Assembly (NCBI GenBank): GCA_030562195.1
Contig: JAUJPP010000011.1
Coordinates: forward strand, 4,464,001-4,528,000
Reading direction: 5' to 3'
Source: Nipponacmea schrenckii
Lineage: Eukaryota > Mollusca > Gastropoda > Lottiidae
DNA length: 64,000 nucleotides
Shown here: piece by piece, positions 22,326-33,514 of the stretch
Layout of the letters: each line of letters opens with the position of its first letter
Numbering within the stretch: the first letter of the stretch is position 1
Program-made: the position numbers and the translations under genes
The notes under the pieces: model-generated
What the model was told of the DNA's origin: nothing
The model's database searches: none
The model's input: only the letters and a program-made list of their open reading frames with translations

Positions 22326-22450
22326 ATCATAATGTTGGTGATGTCTGGTATTTCTATAAACAGACAATAGTATAACAGTCGACTACCCTCTAGAATATAG
22401 CCCAGTATCAGGTGATGTCTAGTGTTTCTATAAACAGACAGTAGTACAAC

Positions 22451-23077
22451 AGTAAACCACCAATAGAACAAAAACCAGAGATGGTTGGTGAAGCCTGGTA
22501 TTCTATGAAAAGAGAAATAAGGGTTATAATATGGGTCACTGTGACATATCTGTATATATATATTTATACAAGATATTCACAGCTATTTATTGAATGACCT
22601 CAATTTACAACTATAGGTCAACTAGATAAGCTATGCATTTAACTTATTGAAGGGACTGTTATGTTGAAAGACGTTATTAGGTTGAAAACACTTTCTGAAT
22701 ATCAAATTACCTAAATGATATCTCTATGAGTCAGTGAAATTGAAGCATGTGACTAGATTATTCGTAGAAACTTTATTCATTGGATGATGAAGGTATATAT
22801 ACAAGTACAACATTATTGAGTTGTTAGTATTTCAACCAGGACAGAAAAAACACTTTAGTTCTTATTGCTGTTTAAGTTTATATGGAAATATGTGACTCGT
22901 GATTTATTCGTTGAAACTTTATAAACAGATCTAGGGACCTACTCTTTTGTGATGTTCTTATTTCAACAAATTCTTAATTGTTATGTTTCTATGGTACAGA
23001 ATGAACAAGCCGATACTTGGAAACCTAAAGATAAATATATACCGTACTATTGATAAACCATAGAATATATCACACCT
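22451..23077. other. Inner flank of the left arm, no gene seen
   Basis: AT-rich sequence with a further diverged copy of the GATGTCTGGTATTTCTAT phrase near 22490, then no supported feature before the 46-bp array. Confidence 0.4.
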
Positions 23078-23848
23078 ACATTTCTAGTCAATATTCAACT
23101 AGGATATATCTAGTGTGTTTTATATCTAAACAGTCTATATTCAACTAGGATATATCTAGTGTGTTTTATATCTAAACAGTCTACATTCAACTGGGATATA
23201 TCTAGTGTGTTTTATATCTAAACAGTCTATATTCAACTAGGACATATCTAGTGTGTTTTATATCTAAACAGTCTATATTCAACTAGGACATATCTAGTGT
23301 GTTTTATATCTAAACAGTCTCTATTCAACTAGGATATATCTAGTGTGTTTTATATCTAAACAGCCTATATTCAACTAGGACATATCTAGTGTGTTTTATA
23401 TCTCAACAGTCTATATTTAACTAGGACATATCTAGTGTGTTTTATATCTAAACAGTCTATATTCAACTAGGACATATCTAGTGTGTTTTATATCTAAACA
23501 GTCTATATTCAACTAGGATATATCTAGTGTTTTATATCTAAACAGTCTATATTTAACTAGGACATATCTAGTGTGTTTTATATCTCAACAGTCTATATTT
23601 AACTAGGACATATCTAGTGTGTTTTATATCTCAACAGTCTATATTCAACTAGGACATATCTAGTGTGTTTTATATCTAAACAGTCTATATTCAACTAGGA
23701 TATATCTAGTGTGTTTTATATCTAAACAGTCTATATTCAACTAGGACATATCTAGTGTGTTTAATATCTAAACAGTCTATATTCAACTAGGACATATCTA
23801 GTGTGTTTTATATCTAAACAGTCTATATTCAACTAGGACATCTTCATA
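23078..23848. repeat. 46-bp tandem repeat, about 17 copies, upstream of TRIM
   Basis: Unit AACAGTCTATATTCAACTAG, then GACATATCTAGTGTGTTTTA and TATCTA. Copies differ at GATATAT versus GACATAT and AAACAG versus CAACAG. The last unit breaks off 25 bp before the TRIM ATG, so the array occupies the promoter and 5' leader position. Each unit holds a TATCTAGTGTG phrase. Confidence 0.95.
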
Positions 23849-23872
23849 TTTGGACTGCTAGAAAAATAGAGA

Positions 23873-25175
23873 ATGGCCACAGCTACTGTAAGTATCAGTC
23901 CGGAATGTCCAATATGTATGGAAAACTTTAATACACCAAAGATTTTAGGATGTGGCTACACATTATGTTTAGATTGTGTTACAAAACTTATTGGTGATAA
24001 AACAGAGACATTCCGCTGTCCGACTTGTAAGCAGAATGTTAAGATTCCTGAAGGTGGTGCTGAGGCGTTTATTACCATCTTCATCCACACAACCTCCCTC
24101 ACGAACACAACCAAAATGTCCCAACCACAATCTGAGGGGGGTGGATTATTACTGTAATAATTGTAATATAGGATTGTGTTATAGGTGTATATTTAAACAA
24201 CACAAAGATCACGAAACATTGGATATAGAATGTGACGAAACACGGAATAAAGCCATAGAAAAACTTGAACATTCACAAAATATCATCAAAAATAGAATCA
24301 AAAACTTGGAGAAAACTCGCTCTACATTATTAGAATCATTTGAAGAACTGAAATCTTTGTGTGAAGATTCCTGTGCTAAAGTGACTGAAAAAACTGAACA
24401 AATTGTTTCTGATGTAAGAAAAGGTTGTGAACAGATTATAAAAGACATCAGAAATAATTTGGAAGAAAATAGGAAGAAAGTAGAAGATAGAGAAATGGAA
24501 ATAACATGTGAAATAAATTTATTAGAAGGTAATATGGAATCAAATATTTCACCTTCAACTGAAACAACATTAAATATTTTACAAACATTGCCTCGTTTGT
24601 TAGAAATAGAAAAACAGGACGAGAAAGATTATAATCTGTGTGTACAGTATTTACAGTGGGTCGGGAAAGATTTTAGTTTAGATATAGATCAGGTAGGGTC
24701 TGTTATTTCTAAAGAATCATTTTACATACCAGGTTCGTATCAGTTTATATTTGATATCAGTGATATAAAGGACACCTGGTATTACAGTAAGAATAAGTTT
24801 AGAAACAATAACCTGGTGTGGAGTTGTTGTATAGTGAGAATTACCCGTGATGATTTATGTATTGATATTGAACTATTACCAGATGACAATCCTAAACTAG
24901 ACTACTGTATTGTTGATTATCAAATCAGTTTATTGAATATACATGATGATAGTAAAACTATAACTAAATCATGTAGTGACAAGAAAGTAGGCCCACGTGG
25001 GGAGAGTTTTATTCTGTGTGATTTGTTTTTTAATACAGGGAAATTACGTCGGGGCTGGGGTTATCCTATTACCTGGACTAAACTCTGTGATAAAAAGCAC
25101 GGTTATTTGAATTGTAACAATCCGTTTTTGATTCGATTTAATATACTACAAATTAAAGAAATATCATGGAAATAG
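23873..25175 (+). CDS. TRIM-type RING/B-box/coiled-coil protein with MATH-like C-terminus (one frameshift)
   Basis: TRIM proteins are usually RING E3 ubiquitin ligases and many act in innate immunity. Starting at ATG 23873, residues 12-52 form a RING (CPIC, CGYTLCLDC, CPTC). The usual His of the CGH motif is Tyr29, so the second zinc site is altered. A B-box follows (CPNHNLRG, then YCNNCNIGLCYRC and QHKDH), but it is in another frame: one base is gained or lost near 24066-24075. A coiled coil of about 100 residues follows (24230-24530). The C-terminal 150 residues (WYYSKNKFRNNNLVWSC to KHGYLNCNNPFLIRF) look like a MATH/TRAF domain, as in TRIM37-type proteins. It is a single exon of about 434 residues overall. 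The lesion could be real or a consensus error. A truncated duplicate lies at 12367. Confidence 0.85.
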
Positions 25176-26209
25176 AGTTTAGTCAGTAAAATTACTAGAA
25201 CCAATATTATAATCTCTATCTAAATTTACCCACTCTTTTATAATATAATTCAGAACACTGATTAGATAAATCATGTGATATTTGATTGACAGCTAGTGTT
25301 TAGTTTCTAAGTTTTCTGGACTATCATCCTTTAAGATTAACAAGTTTGTTTATTTCTGTTTGATTCAGAATTGTACTATATCTTGGTATGTTTTTACTAT
25401 TTGATTTTTTGTTAATAAATATGTAAATTCAGATCTATTTGTGATTATTATTTTAAGATTATACTGCCATGGGTATGCAGTAAGTTAAACCAAGCAGAAG
25501 ATAACGACGTGTGGGGGCAGACTACTGTATTCTAGTGGTGAATAGCTACAAAGAGACAGAGAATGACAAAAAAAAGACAAATATATTGACAAGCTCGACT
25601 CGAGTTCTTGACAAGAAGAACAATTAAAGGGAGACAAATCCTGTAAAACTGTCAAAATCATAAACAAGTGTTATCTTAAGACATAAAATGTATCTTACAA
25701 ACATAATAACATCCTAAACTTGGCCTAATTCATGAAATAACAAAAATTTTACCACATGTGAATCGAACATACTCTGGGAAAGAATGCAAATATAGTGGAA
25801 TTACAGTAGATTTGTATAAAAAACATCACAACAAATAATTCTTACGACTAACAGATACAAGAAAAGTCCTGTTTATAAAACTTCTATTTGAGAAAGTTAC
25901 GTGAAGGTGTGTTTTTAAAGGGAAATAACTCCACAAACAATTGAAAGCTGGAAATGGAAATCATGTTACATGACGTTCCCCGTCTGAAATAAATATTTCA
26001 CTATATCTTAAACTAATAAAATGTTCACTGAACACAATTGTATCAAAATTTTATTGTGGGTGCAATAGAAGCTAAACTTTTTGATGGATTTTGATGAAAC
26101 TTGGTGTGAGCAGTTGAATTGATCAGGCGGCAGCCAAGTTATTATCAATGAAATAATTCGATGCAATTAACAGCAGAGGCAAATTAATAGCTGACTTTAT
26201 TTAATGACA
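25176..26209. other. Intergenic, no gene seen
   Basis: AT-rich 3' flank of the TRIM gene. It includes a TTAAAGGGAGACAAATCC phrase (25624) and a TTAAAGGGAAATAACTCC phrase (25915), which resemble the end of the R2 repeat. No supported frame. Confidence 0.4.
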
Positions 26210-27800
26210 ACGAGTGTCCACGAAGATCTCAGCCACAGTAATCATTATCCTGTAATTCTGCAGAATAATGGTCCTTCACCAGTAGACAAGCCACAAAAAT
26301 AGAAATTCTCTGTAGCTAATTGGCCACTCTTTGAGGCGCTTTGCATTTCTTCTTTTCCTCAAGATGATCTAGATGAAGCAGGAGACCCGATTGAATTATT
26401 TACCATCATCTTACAAGATATTTCGGGTCAGGCGATTCGTAAAACCTCGGCAACTCCTAAACGATTCAATAAACCATGATTTAATGAAGACTGTAAGACA
26501 GCACTGAAGAACGTAATCGTAATCTTTACGAGTGCTCGTATGTGCTTCTTCTAATGACAACATGGCCTCTTTTCGTATTACACGGGCCAATGCCATGCGG
26601 ACTATCCGCCAGGCAAAGAGGTCGTCATTGCAAAGTACGTGTCCAAGATCAACAGTCGTACGTCTTCCAAATCAGTCTGGGATAGGATTCGTAGGATCAA
26701 GGGTAAAGCAGATACAATATCTGTGAACCATCTAGAAGTAGATGGCTCAACACTCACTACACTTCCAGATATTGCTAATTCGTTAGGTAGTAATGTTTCA
26801 TACAATTCATCCTCAAACTTTTCCTCCGATCCTTTCAAGAGAGGAATAGGGAAGAGAGGAATAGGTTAAATTTTACATCTAAAAATGAGGAATATTATAA
26901 TTAAAAAATTACTTTATCTGAATTAAAGTATTCTTTGAAACAGGCCCATGATACAGCTACTGGACCTGATGATATCCAATATCAGATCCTCAAACATCTT
27001 CCTTACCCAACATTAAAAAAACTTTTACTTATATTCAACCAGATTTACCCCTTCGTGGAGGATTGCTACCATTATTCCCATACTTAAACCTGGTAAGGAT
27101 CCTACTACTAAGTAATTACCGCCCTATTGCATTGACCAGCTGTATTTGTAAAACCATGGAACGGATGATCAATAGAAGGCTCGTTTGGCACCTCGAGTCC
27201 AACAATCTTCTTTGCTTACCTCCAACGTGGATTTCGGTCACAAAGGAGCACTCTTGATCATCTCGTTAGATTTGAATCGTTCGTCAGGGACGCCTTTATC
27301 CAAAATCACCTTATTGTAGCCATATTTTTTTATTTGGAGAAGGCATATGATACTACTTCGAGATACCATAACCCACCAAGGACTTAGAATCAGTTTAGGA
27401 AACCCTCATTATACGACAGACGTAACAGACTTCCACTGCAGTAAGCTATAAAAATAGCATCTTTACCATACCATCCGGATCATCGCCCCGTATTTATTCC
27501 TTATTTTAAGCAATTGTACGAGACCAAGCCCCGTGCAATTTCTTGCTTGCATTCAACCCCTGTATCAGCCACGACAGTATTGCCGACTTCATAATGACCA
27601 CAACTCCACCGTCGTCTATTGCTCCATTTCAGATAGACTATCAAGATAAAGGAGTCACAGACAAGCTTTATCGTCTTTAAGTCTAAATTTCTTGAATTAA
27701 GGACTAAACAGGCACTCGAGTTCTTTCAGGCCCCATCATCATTTAAAAAATGTATAATTTATTCTGATCCTCTGTCTACATTACAAGCTATTCATAACAT
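26210..27800 (+). pseudogene. Jockey-type LINE pol remnant (endonuclease tail to reverse transcriptase)
   Basis: Broken frames give the end of an endonuclease and linker (CSTSP-like DNA, then FNKPWFNEDCKTALK with one frame break at the Trp), then ASFRITRANAMRTIRQAKRS and SVWDRIRRIKGKADT, all typical of Jockey-superfamily pol proteins. Next come ATGPDDIQYQILKHLP and SNYRPIALTSCICKTMERM, the start of the reverse transcriptase, and an FLEKAYDT-type motif with the first catalytic Asp replaced. Beyond 27350 the copy is too decayed to follow and stops at a 33-bp minisatellite. Confidence 0.8.
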
Positions 27801-27884
27801 CCAGCTTGTGCTAAAATTAAAGAGAAATTACTATATATATTATTGTATAACTTGATAAAGATTGCTGTATGTGAATTGAAACGT

Positions 27885-28348
27885 TGTTTAAATTAAAGAG
27901 AAGTAGTATATCTATAATAGTGTAATTAAAGAGAAGTAGTATATCTATAATAGTGTAATTAAAGAGAAGTAGTATATCTATAATAGTGTAATTAAAGAGA
28001 AGTAGTATATCTATAATAGTGTAATTAAAGAGAAAGAGTATATCTATAATAGTGTAATTAAAGAGAAGTAGTATATCTATAATAGTGTAATTAAAGAGAA
28101 GTAGTATATCTATAATGGTGTAATTATAGAGAAGTAGTATATCTATAATAGTGTAATTAAAGAGAAGTAGTAAATCTATAATAGTGTAATTAAGGAGAAG
28201 TAGTATATCTATAATAGTGTAATTAAAGGAAGAAGTAGTATATCTATAATAGTGTAATTAAAGAGAAGTAGTATATCTATAATAGTGTAATTAAAGAGAA
28301 GTAGTATATCTATAATAGTGTAATTAAAGAGAAGTAGTATATCTATAA
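27885..28348. repeat. 33-bp minisatellite, about 14 copies
   Basis: Unit AGTGTAATTAAAGAGAAGTA followed by GTATATCTATAAT, nearly invariant. It ends exactly where the next LINE begins, at the CAGGAATGG of 28349. Confidence 0.95.
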
Positions 28349-30302
28349 CAGGAATGGTGGCAGATTGTTAACTCGCATGTGAAAAGGCAGAACAACCCTA
28401 AAAATAATCTACCTCAACTTATCAACAACGGTGTTCCATTCTTTACTCCGGAAGACAAAGCCAGCTGTTTAAATGACTTTTTCATTAACCAATCACAACT
28501 TGACTCAACTAATGCACAACTTCCAAAACTTAAGCAAAGCGAAAACTCACTTACTCACATCATAGTAACACCCGAGGAAGTTGAAGACATCATCTCCTGT
28601 ATCGACACAACAAAAGCAAGCGGCCAAGATCAAATTAGCGGAATTCTCTTTAAAAATATTAAATCTGAAATTTGTTTGCCTCTCTGTACTCTGTTCAATC
28701 TCTCTCTATCGACACATCGCGTCCCTTTTATTTGGAAAATAGCAAACGTCACCGCAATCCTTAAAAAAGGAGAACCTTCGAACTGTAGTAATTACAGACC
28801 CGTATCTCTTCTCAGTATAGTAGTTAAGGTATTCGAAAAATGTATTTATAAACATTTCTTCAACTTCTTAAGGGCAAATGCAATAATAACTCAATTGCAA
28901 AGCGGTTTTTTACACGGAGAATCAACTATCCATCAACTAATTGACCTTGCTCACTTCTTTTGTCAAGCCATCGATCAAAGAAAATATACAAGGGCAGTGT
29001 TCTGTGACATTAGCAAGGCTTTTGACAGGGTCTGGCATGCTGGTGTCTGTCATAAGCTTGGGGCTGTTGGGATCAGAGGAGACTTACTACTCTTGTTTAA
29101 AAATTACCTTTACAACAGGCAACAAAGTGTTTTAGTGAGTGGAGTCTCCTCGGGTCCCAGAACGGTCCCTGCTGGTGTCCCACAGGGCTCTGTCCTTGGA
29201 CCGCTACTATTTCTTATTTACATAAACGACATCGTTAAAAATATCCAATGAACATCCGTCTCTTTGCCGATGATACGAGTCTATATATGAAAATTGGTGA
29301 CCCAAGCTCATGTGCGGAGGTTTTGAATCGCAATCTCGAAACTATTAACAACTGGTCAAAAAGGTGGCTGGTTTCCTTTAACCCACTGAAAACTGAAAAC
29401 CTCGCACTAGCTACTAAAATGAACCTTCTTCTTACTACTTTAAAACTAGATGATACACCTATTCAAGAAGTGATTTCACATAAACACCTAGGGTTAATAT
29501 TATCAAAAACTGGGAAACTTGTCGATTGTTGGAGATCTATGAAACACCGTCTGAGTCGAAAATCTCTCCATACCATCTATACTTCTTTCATCCTACCACA
29601 CTTTGATTATTGCGATACTAGAAAATATTCAACTTGATGAATTCAGGACTATATGCGGTGCTGTGAGGGGAACCAGTCACCACTTGCTTTATGAAGAAAC
29701 TGGATTCACGACCCTGCAGGAAAGACGTAGGCGGCACAAACTAATAATGATATACAAAATTTTAAGTAATCTCACTCCAAACTATTTATCGTAAATGTAC
29801 AAATTACAATCTTAGAAATAATGGACTTCTCTTAGAATACAACTGCAGAACAAACCTCTTTTACAATGCCTTTATTCCATCAGCCATCCGTGTTTGGAAT
29901 CAATTACCTGAATATAATAAATTTATCTCATCTATATCAGCGTTTCAAATCTTCACTCAAGTCATGATCATACTATACCACCATACTTTTTACTCAGGAA
30001 ACAGCAAAAACCAAATTTTACACTGCCGTTTGCGCCTTTCCTGTAGTGATCTGAATGGCCATAAAGTTCGACGTCGCGTTTCGGAACACCCTGCACGTGT
30101 TTGTGGTCACTATTTTGAAGACGCCGAACACTACCTTATCCACTGCTCCTTACATTTTGATGCCCTAAAACAGTCAAAAAATACTCTACCATCAAAATTA
30201 AGACTTTTAGATATCTTACTAAATGGAACAGACTCTCAGCTTGAGTCAATTGATATCTTTAACCAGGTCCATACTTTCATTACTCTCTCAAAACGATTCT
30301 AA
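28349..30302 (+). pseudogene. CR1-like LINE reverse transcriptase, 5'-truncated, nearly intact in the catalytic part
   Basis: A 300-codon frame to 29251 starts abruptly after the minisatellite and includes SNYRPVSLLSIVVKVFEK, then CDISKAFDRVWHAG (first catalytic Asp) and VPQGSVLGPLLFLIYIND. A frame shift at about 29248 leads to RLFADDTSLYMKIG (catalytic Asp pair) and KHLGLILSKTG. Two more breaks (29600-29640, 29794-29964) precede a C-terminal region with CGHYFEDAEHYLIHC, the Cys-His finger of this group. It lacks the endonuclease. It ends within about 15 bp of the polymerase-like remnant, so its insertion may have cut that gene. Confidence 0.9.
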
Positions 30303-30315
30303 ATCTTTACCATCA

Positions 30316-31261
30316 TTAATCAGATGAAAAAGTTTTAACAAGCTTTCGGTGAACTGAGGATAAAAACACGGGAATAACCATTCTGGTTGTTTCATCTATC
30401 CTAAAAATGTTAATGTTAATTTGGAACACTTCTTCGAGCTCTTGGATTTCATCGGGTAAAGCCACCCCTTTAAAATGTTTTGATTTGTCAATTTTTTGTG
30501 GAGACACCATTTACGGAAAAGCGTTTTAGTTAGTCTTTCTATTCGATTGTTTCGAAAATGAAATGCGATACAACGAAAAGCACACATTTGGTCATTTTTT
30601 GAACTTAAAATTTTCAGCCCCCGAAGATTTCGCAGCCAGGAAGGATCTTCACACGTCCATTACCTAAGGTCAAATTTGTTGAATAAACACTAAAAGTAAC
30701 GTTCGTTATCATCACCGGAATCCACTTTGTATTAGGTCTCTGTTTTAATAGGTTATCGTTTAAACTTAGAAGCTCTAAATCTTGTATAAAATCTCTCAAG
30801 TCTCCAGCCGAGCTTACAAGACGTGCACGATAAAATATTAATACATTGTGGAAAGGAATGAAGAATCTATATTCAGAACTTGAAACGTGTCTTAGAATGA
30901 AACCGAACGAAACATTTATCTTAAAACTTCTTTGCTGATTTTCGAAAATAGAATTCATGAAAGAACGAAAGTTTATTTCTCCTCCAGAAACCGGAAAGTT
31001 ATAGGTGTATTTCACTTTTTCCGAATTATTGTCACTAGCGTATTTCTTAAGAATGATGTCTCTGTTTAAAAAATAAATGTCACGTAATGCTTCATCTATC
31101 ACATCGCCTTCATCTTTCGTCCAAGGTTTTACAATCTGATCCTCCCACGGACTACTATGAAATGTCTCCTCTTGAAATGCGCTGTGTTCCATCTATCGGT
31201 GATGCCATAATGATTTCCTCGTTTCTAATTGAGTCTTACAAAGTCTGCATGTGAAAGGCAT
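30316..31261 (-). pseudogene. N-terminal remnant resembling a Polinton-type family-B DNA polymerase protein
   Basis: Reading leftward from ATG 31261, a short C2H2-like finger (FTCRLCKTQ then HH) runs in frame through one TAG at about 31187-31195 into a 192-codon frame (31192-30614). That frame has SFGFILRHV, then EYRFFIPFHN and PNTKWIPVMITNVTFSV, a pattern I associate from memory with the conserved N-terminal part of large proteins carrying the viral/Polinton type of family-B DNA polymerase. Two further overlapping frames (30587-30396 and 30510-30316) give FRCIAFHF, HFKGVALPDEIQELEEVF and VHRKLVKT, again in that style. At least three breaks are present, and the polymerase catalytic domain is absent because a LINE begins at 30302. 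Placement in this family needs a profile search. Confidence 0.5.
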
Positions 31262-31313
31262 TTTTATATGAAAAAAAAATAACTACAAAGCAAAACTATA
31301 AGCACAAAGCGAT

Positions 31314-32353
31314 TTATAAGCGTTTTCTAATGGATGCTAGGATAATTTTAAAATCATTGGGCTTTAAAGTGAGCCCATTTTTTCTTGAGGGTTTTTTGGT
31401 TTCTCCGATATATTTCCTGGTATCAATGTACCAGTATCCCTTATATTTATTTATAGCAACCTTGAATCTTTTCGATATATCTAATTTCGTAACATCCTTT
31501 TTATCCTTGACGAAGCTATTGTCTTCTGTCAGTTTCTCCAAAGTCGACAGAATGTTTTCGAGCGAATCAATCAACTGAAATGATAAAATAAAATAATGGG
31601 AAAATCATTGAGAAGTATAACGTAACGCGCCAAATGATTGAGAAAGGAAATTGAATATATTAATAACCCTTGTTTAAATTTAACTACTTCTGCTTTTATT
31701 TGATAACAAAAAGAAAAGAGCCGAATAAAGGTTTTTTTATTGTTATTTTTTATTCTAGAGTCTTGAATAAGTAAACATTTAGAACTAGCAATAATTGAAA
31801 TGAATGACTTACTTTTGATATGTTTTTTTTACTGCAGCGAAGGTGTTTCTCTCCGTCCTTGTTAAATTTCACAATCCTACAAAAATTTTCTTTCTTAGTT
31901 ACGGAATTTAATTGATAGTGTAGTGATACTGTTGTATTTTTTATTACAACAGTTCCGTCATCTCTTTCTTCTTCTTCTGAATTTTCATCCTCATCGTCAT
32001 CATCATCATCATCATAATCATCATCGTCGTCGTCGTCGGCGTCTTCTTCTTCTAATTTCTTCCCATATGCTATGAAAGCATCGCATCTTTTCCTGAAATA
32101 ACGATTTAATAAATCATATGATTACGGATATAGAAATTATTTTGAGAGCTATAGATTTAAACAGCAGATTGTCTTTGTGATTTTTTTTTTCTAAATGCGG
32201 TAAAGGTAAATAAAGGTAAACTCGAAAGCAGAAATAATACATTTCTACTTACAATTTTGGTTTGAATAGTTCCTCTTCTGATTCCTCATCTTCTAACCAG
32301 TTTTTGGTCAGTATGTTTTTTCTTTTCAAATACGTTGAAGGTAAATTAGACAT
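31314..32353 (-). CDS. PC4-like acidic protein, three exons
   Basis: Exon 1 is 32353-32253 from ATG, with donor GTAAGT. Exon 2 is 32092-31813, with acceptor TTTCAG and donor GTAAGT. Exon 3 is 31574-31314, with acceptor TTTCAG and stop TAA. Lengths (101, 280, 261 nt) keep one open frame of 213 residues, strong support for the splicing. Residues about 45-75 are an Asp/Glu tract. The C-terminal 55 residues (FKVAINKYKGYWYIDTRKY, then KPSRKNGLTLKPNDF) match the PC4/Sub1 fold, which binds single-stranded DNA and acts as a transcription cofactor. The middle (VVIKNTTVSLHYQLN) is unrecognised. It lies head-to-tail with the polymerase-like remnant on the same strand, so it may belong to the same element. 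No lesion is seen. Confidence 0.75.
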
Positions 32354-32754
32354 AGCAAAAGAAAGTGATTTAAACGATCTTTTTAAATGCTTATATTCCC
32401 TATAATGTTTAGTCGAATCAAACAAAATAAGACGAGTGAGACAGGAAAAAAGGACTAACGGATTTCAGAAATTCGGGGGATAATTATCTTCAGGAATAAA
32501 AATTGAGCCTAAATATATAAAAGGAGGAAAACCATTTTATTTTTTGGAGAAAAATTTCTTCCAACGGAAATCTATGTCAATATATTATATGTGTTATAGG
32601 TTCTTATCTCATTTGGCAAAGAAGTCAAAGTAAATATTCCGTAGTTGGCACATTATTTTTTGTTTAATCGTCTTTAACGTTTTACTTTAAATAGATGTAG
32701 AATACGGGACAAGATTTTTTTTTTCTTCCATTATCAATAATTTTATCTAATAGC
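32354..32754. promoter_or_regulatory. Divergent intergenic region between the PC4-like and zinc-finger genes
   Basis: About 400 bp of AT-rich DNA separates a minus-strand and a plus-strand start codon, so it must hold both promoters if both genes are expressed. No TATA box or initiator can be assigned with confidence. Confidence 0.35.
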
Positions 32755-33039
32755 ATGAATCCTAATAGTGTATCGACTAATATTCAAAATTGTGAGGTAA
32801 CAAGCACTACGGGGAATCCAAGCGAAGAAAGTTCATCGAGTGATAATCCGTATTGGGCAGTATTAGATCAACTGTGGGAAAGACCGTTACAAGATCCTCG
32901 CGTGTCTTCGAGCTCTCATACAATTGTTAAATGCTCCGTTTGTTCTATATTCACATCATCTAATCCATCAGAAATAAGCCGTCATTTTCGGAGTCACGAT
33001 GAACGAGGAGATAATTACTATATTATAATCGATGATTAG
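32755..33039 (+). CDS. Small single C2H2 zinc-finger protein (94 aa)
   Basis: A clean frame from ATG 32755 to TAG. The N-terminal half is Ser/Thr/Asn-rich. Residues about 60-81 give CSVCSIFTSSNPSEISRHFRSH, fitting C-x2-C-x13-H-x3-H, a C2H2 finger with a slightly long loop. The protein ends in an acidic Asp-Asp tail. A single finger more often mediates protein contact than specific DNA binding. It shares the direction of the membrane-protein gene 130 bp downstream and diverges from the PC4-like gene. Small zinc-finger proteins are common in large DNA transposons and insect or mollusc virus-like elements, but no family is recognised. Confidence 0.55.
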   Translation: MNPNSVSTNIQNCEVTSTTGNPSEESSSSDNPYWAVLDQLWERPLQDPRVSSSSHTIVKCSVCSIFTSSNPSEISRHFRSHDERGDNYYIIIDD

Positions 33040-33169
33040 CGAAAAATCAGCGATGCGAAACGATAGAGTGAACAGTCAAACTGATTAATTTAGTAAAATT
33101 AACTCGAATATTGCGTAACTGAAAATATACCTTGATTAAATTATCTCATTAGCTCAGTAACACTACGAG

Positions 33170-33483
33170 ATGAAGGGTGTACAATTTTTAGTGTTTTGGA
33201 TAGCGATGGTAAATGAGATTATAGGACTATTTATTCCTGAAGGATGAACGGCAATTGAAGACACGAAATTAACGTGTTTTAATGATAAAGTACATTTGAA
33301 CGACGATGTGTATATAAATGTGGACATTTTAGAGTTGACCACATGGAATACAGAAGTTACCATTTCCCAATACTCATTTCCATCATTGAAATTAATCATA
33401 CTCACCCAATCGACGTTGGATTGCAGTCAAATTCTTTCTAATGCGAAGATTATAATCAACGGTTATCAGTGTACAGAGGTATG

Positions 33484-33514
<31 letters not shown>

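Larger units (their letters stand above)
19708..22450 (+). repeat. Left arm of a large inverted repeat
   Basis: Starts CACTCGGCTAGTTT and is the reverse complement of segments in 38150-43496. Shared landmarks, in order, are the outer end, the AATAATTGGTGCTGAG phrase at 19940 (43340 in the other arm), the phrase around ACTAAAAGTCTAACTA at 20070 (43205), a TTAA MITE, the segment at 20800-21350 (41880-42500), 54-bp tandem repeats, the CATGTAGATATGGCCGCATG segment at 21900 (39460), 124-bp tandem repeats and the CTCTAGAATATAGCCCAG block at 22390 (38200). Similarity looks high, about nine in ten bases by eye. No coding region is supported; the 82-codon frame at 21724 is shared by neither a known family nor the other arm as an intact frame. 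Confidence 0.9.

Noticed and set aside
25485..25667. Minus-strand 60-codon Ser/Leu-rich frame
   Set aside because: Low complexity, no start context and no resemblance to a known protein.
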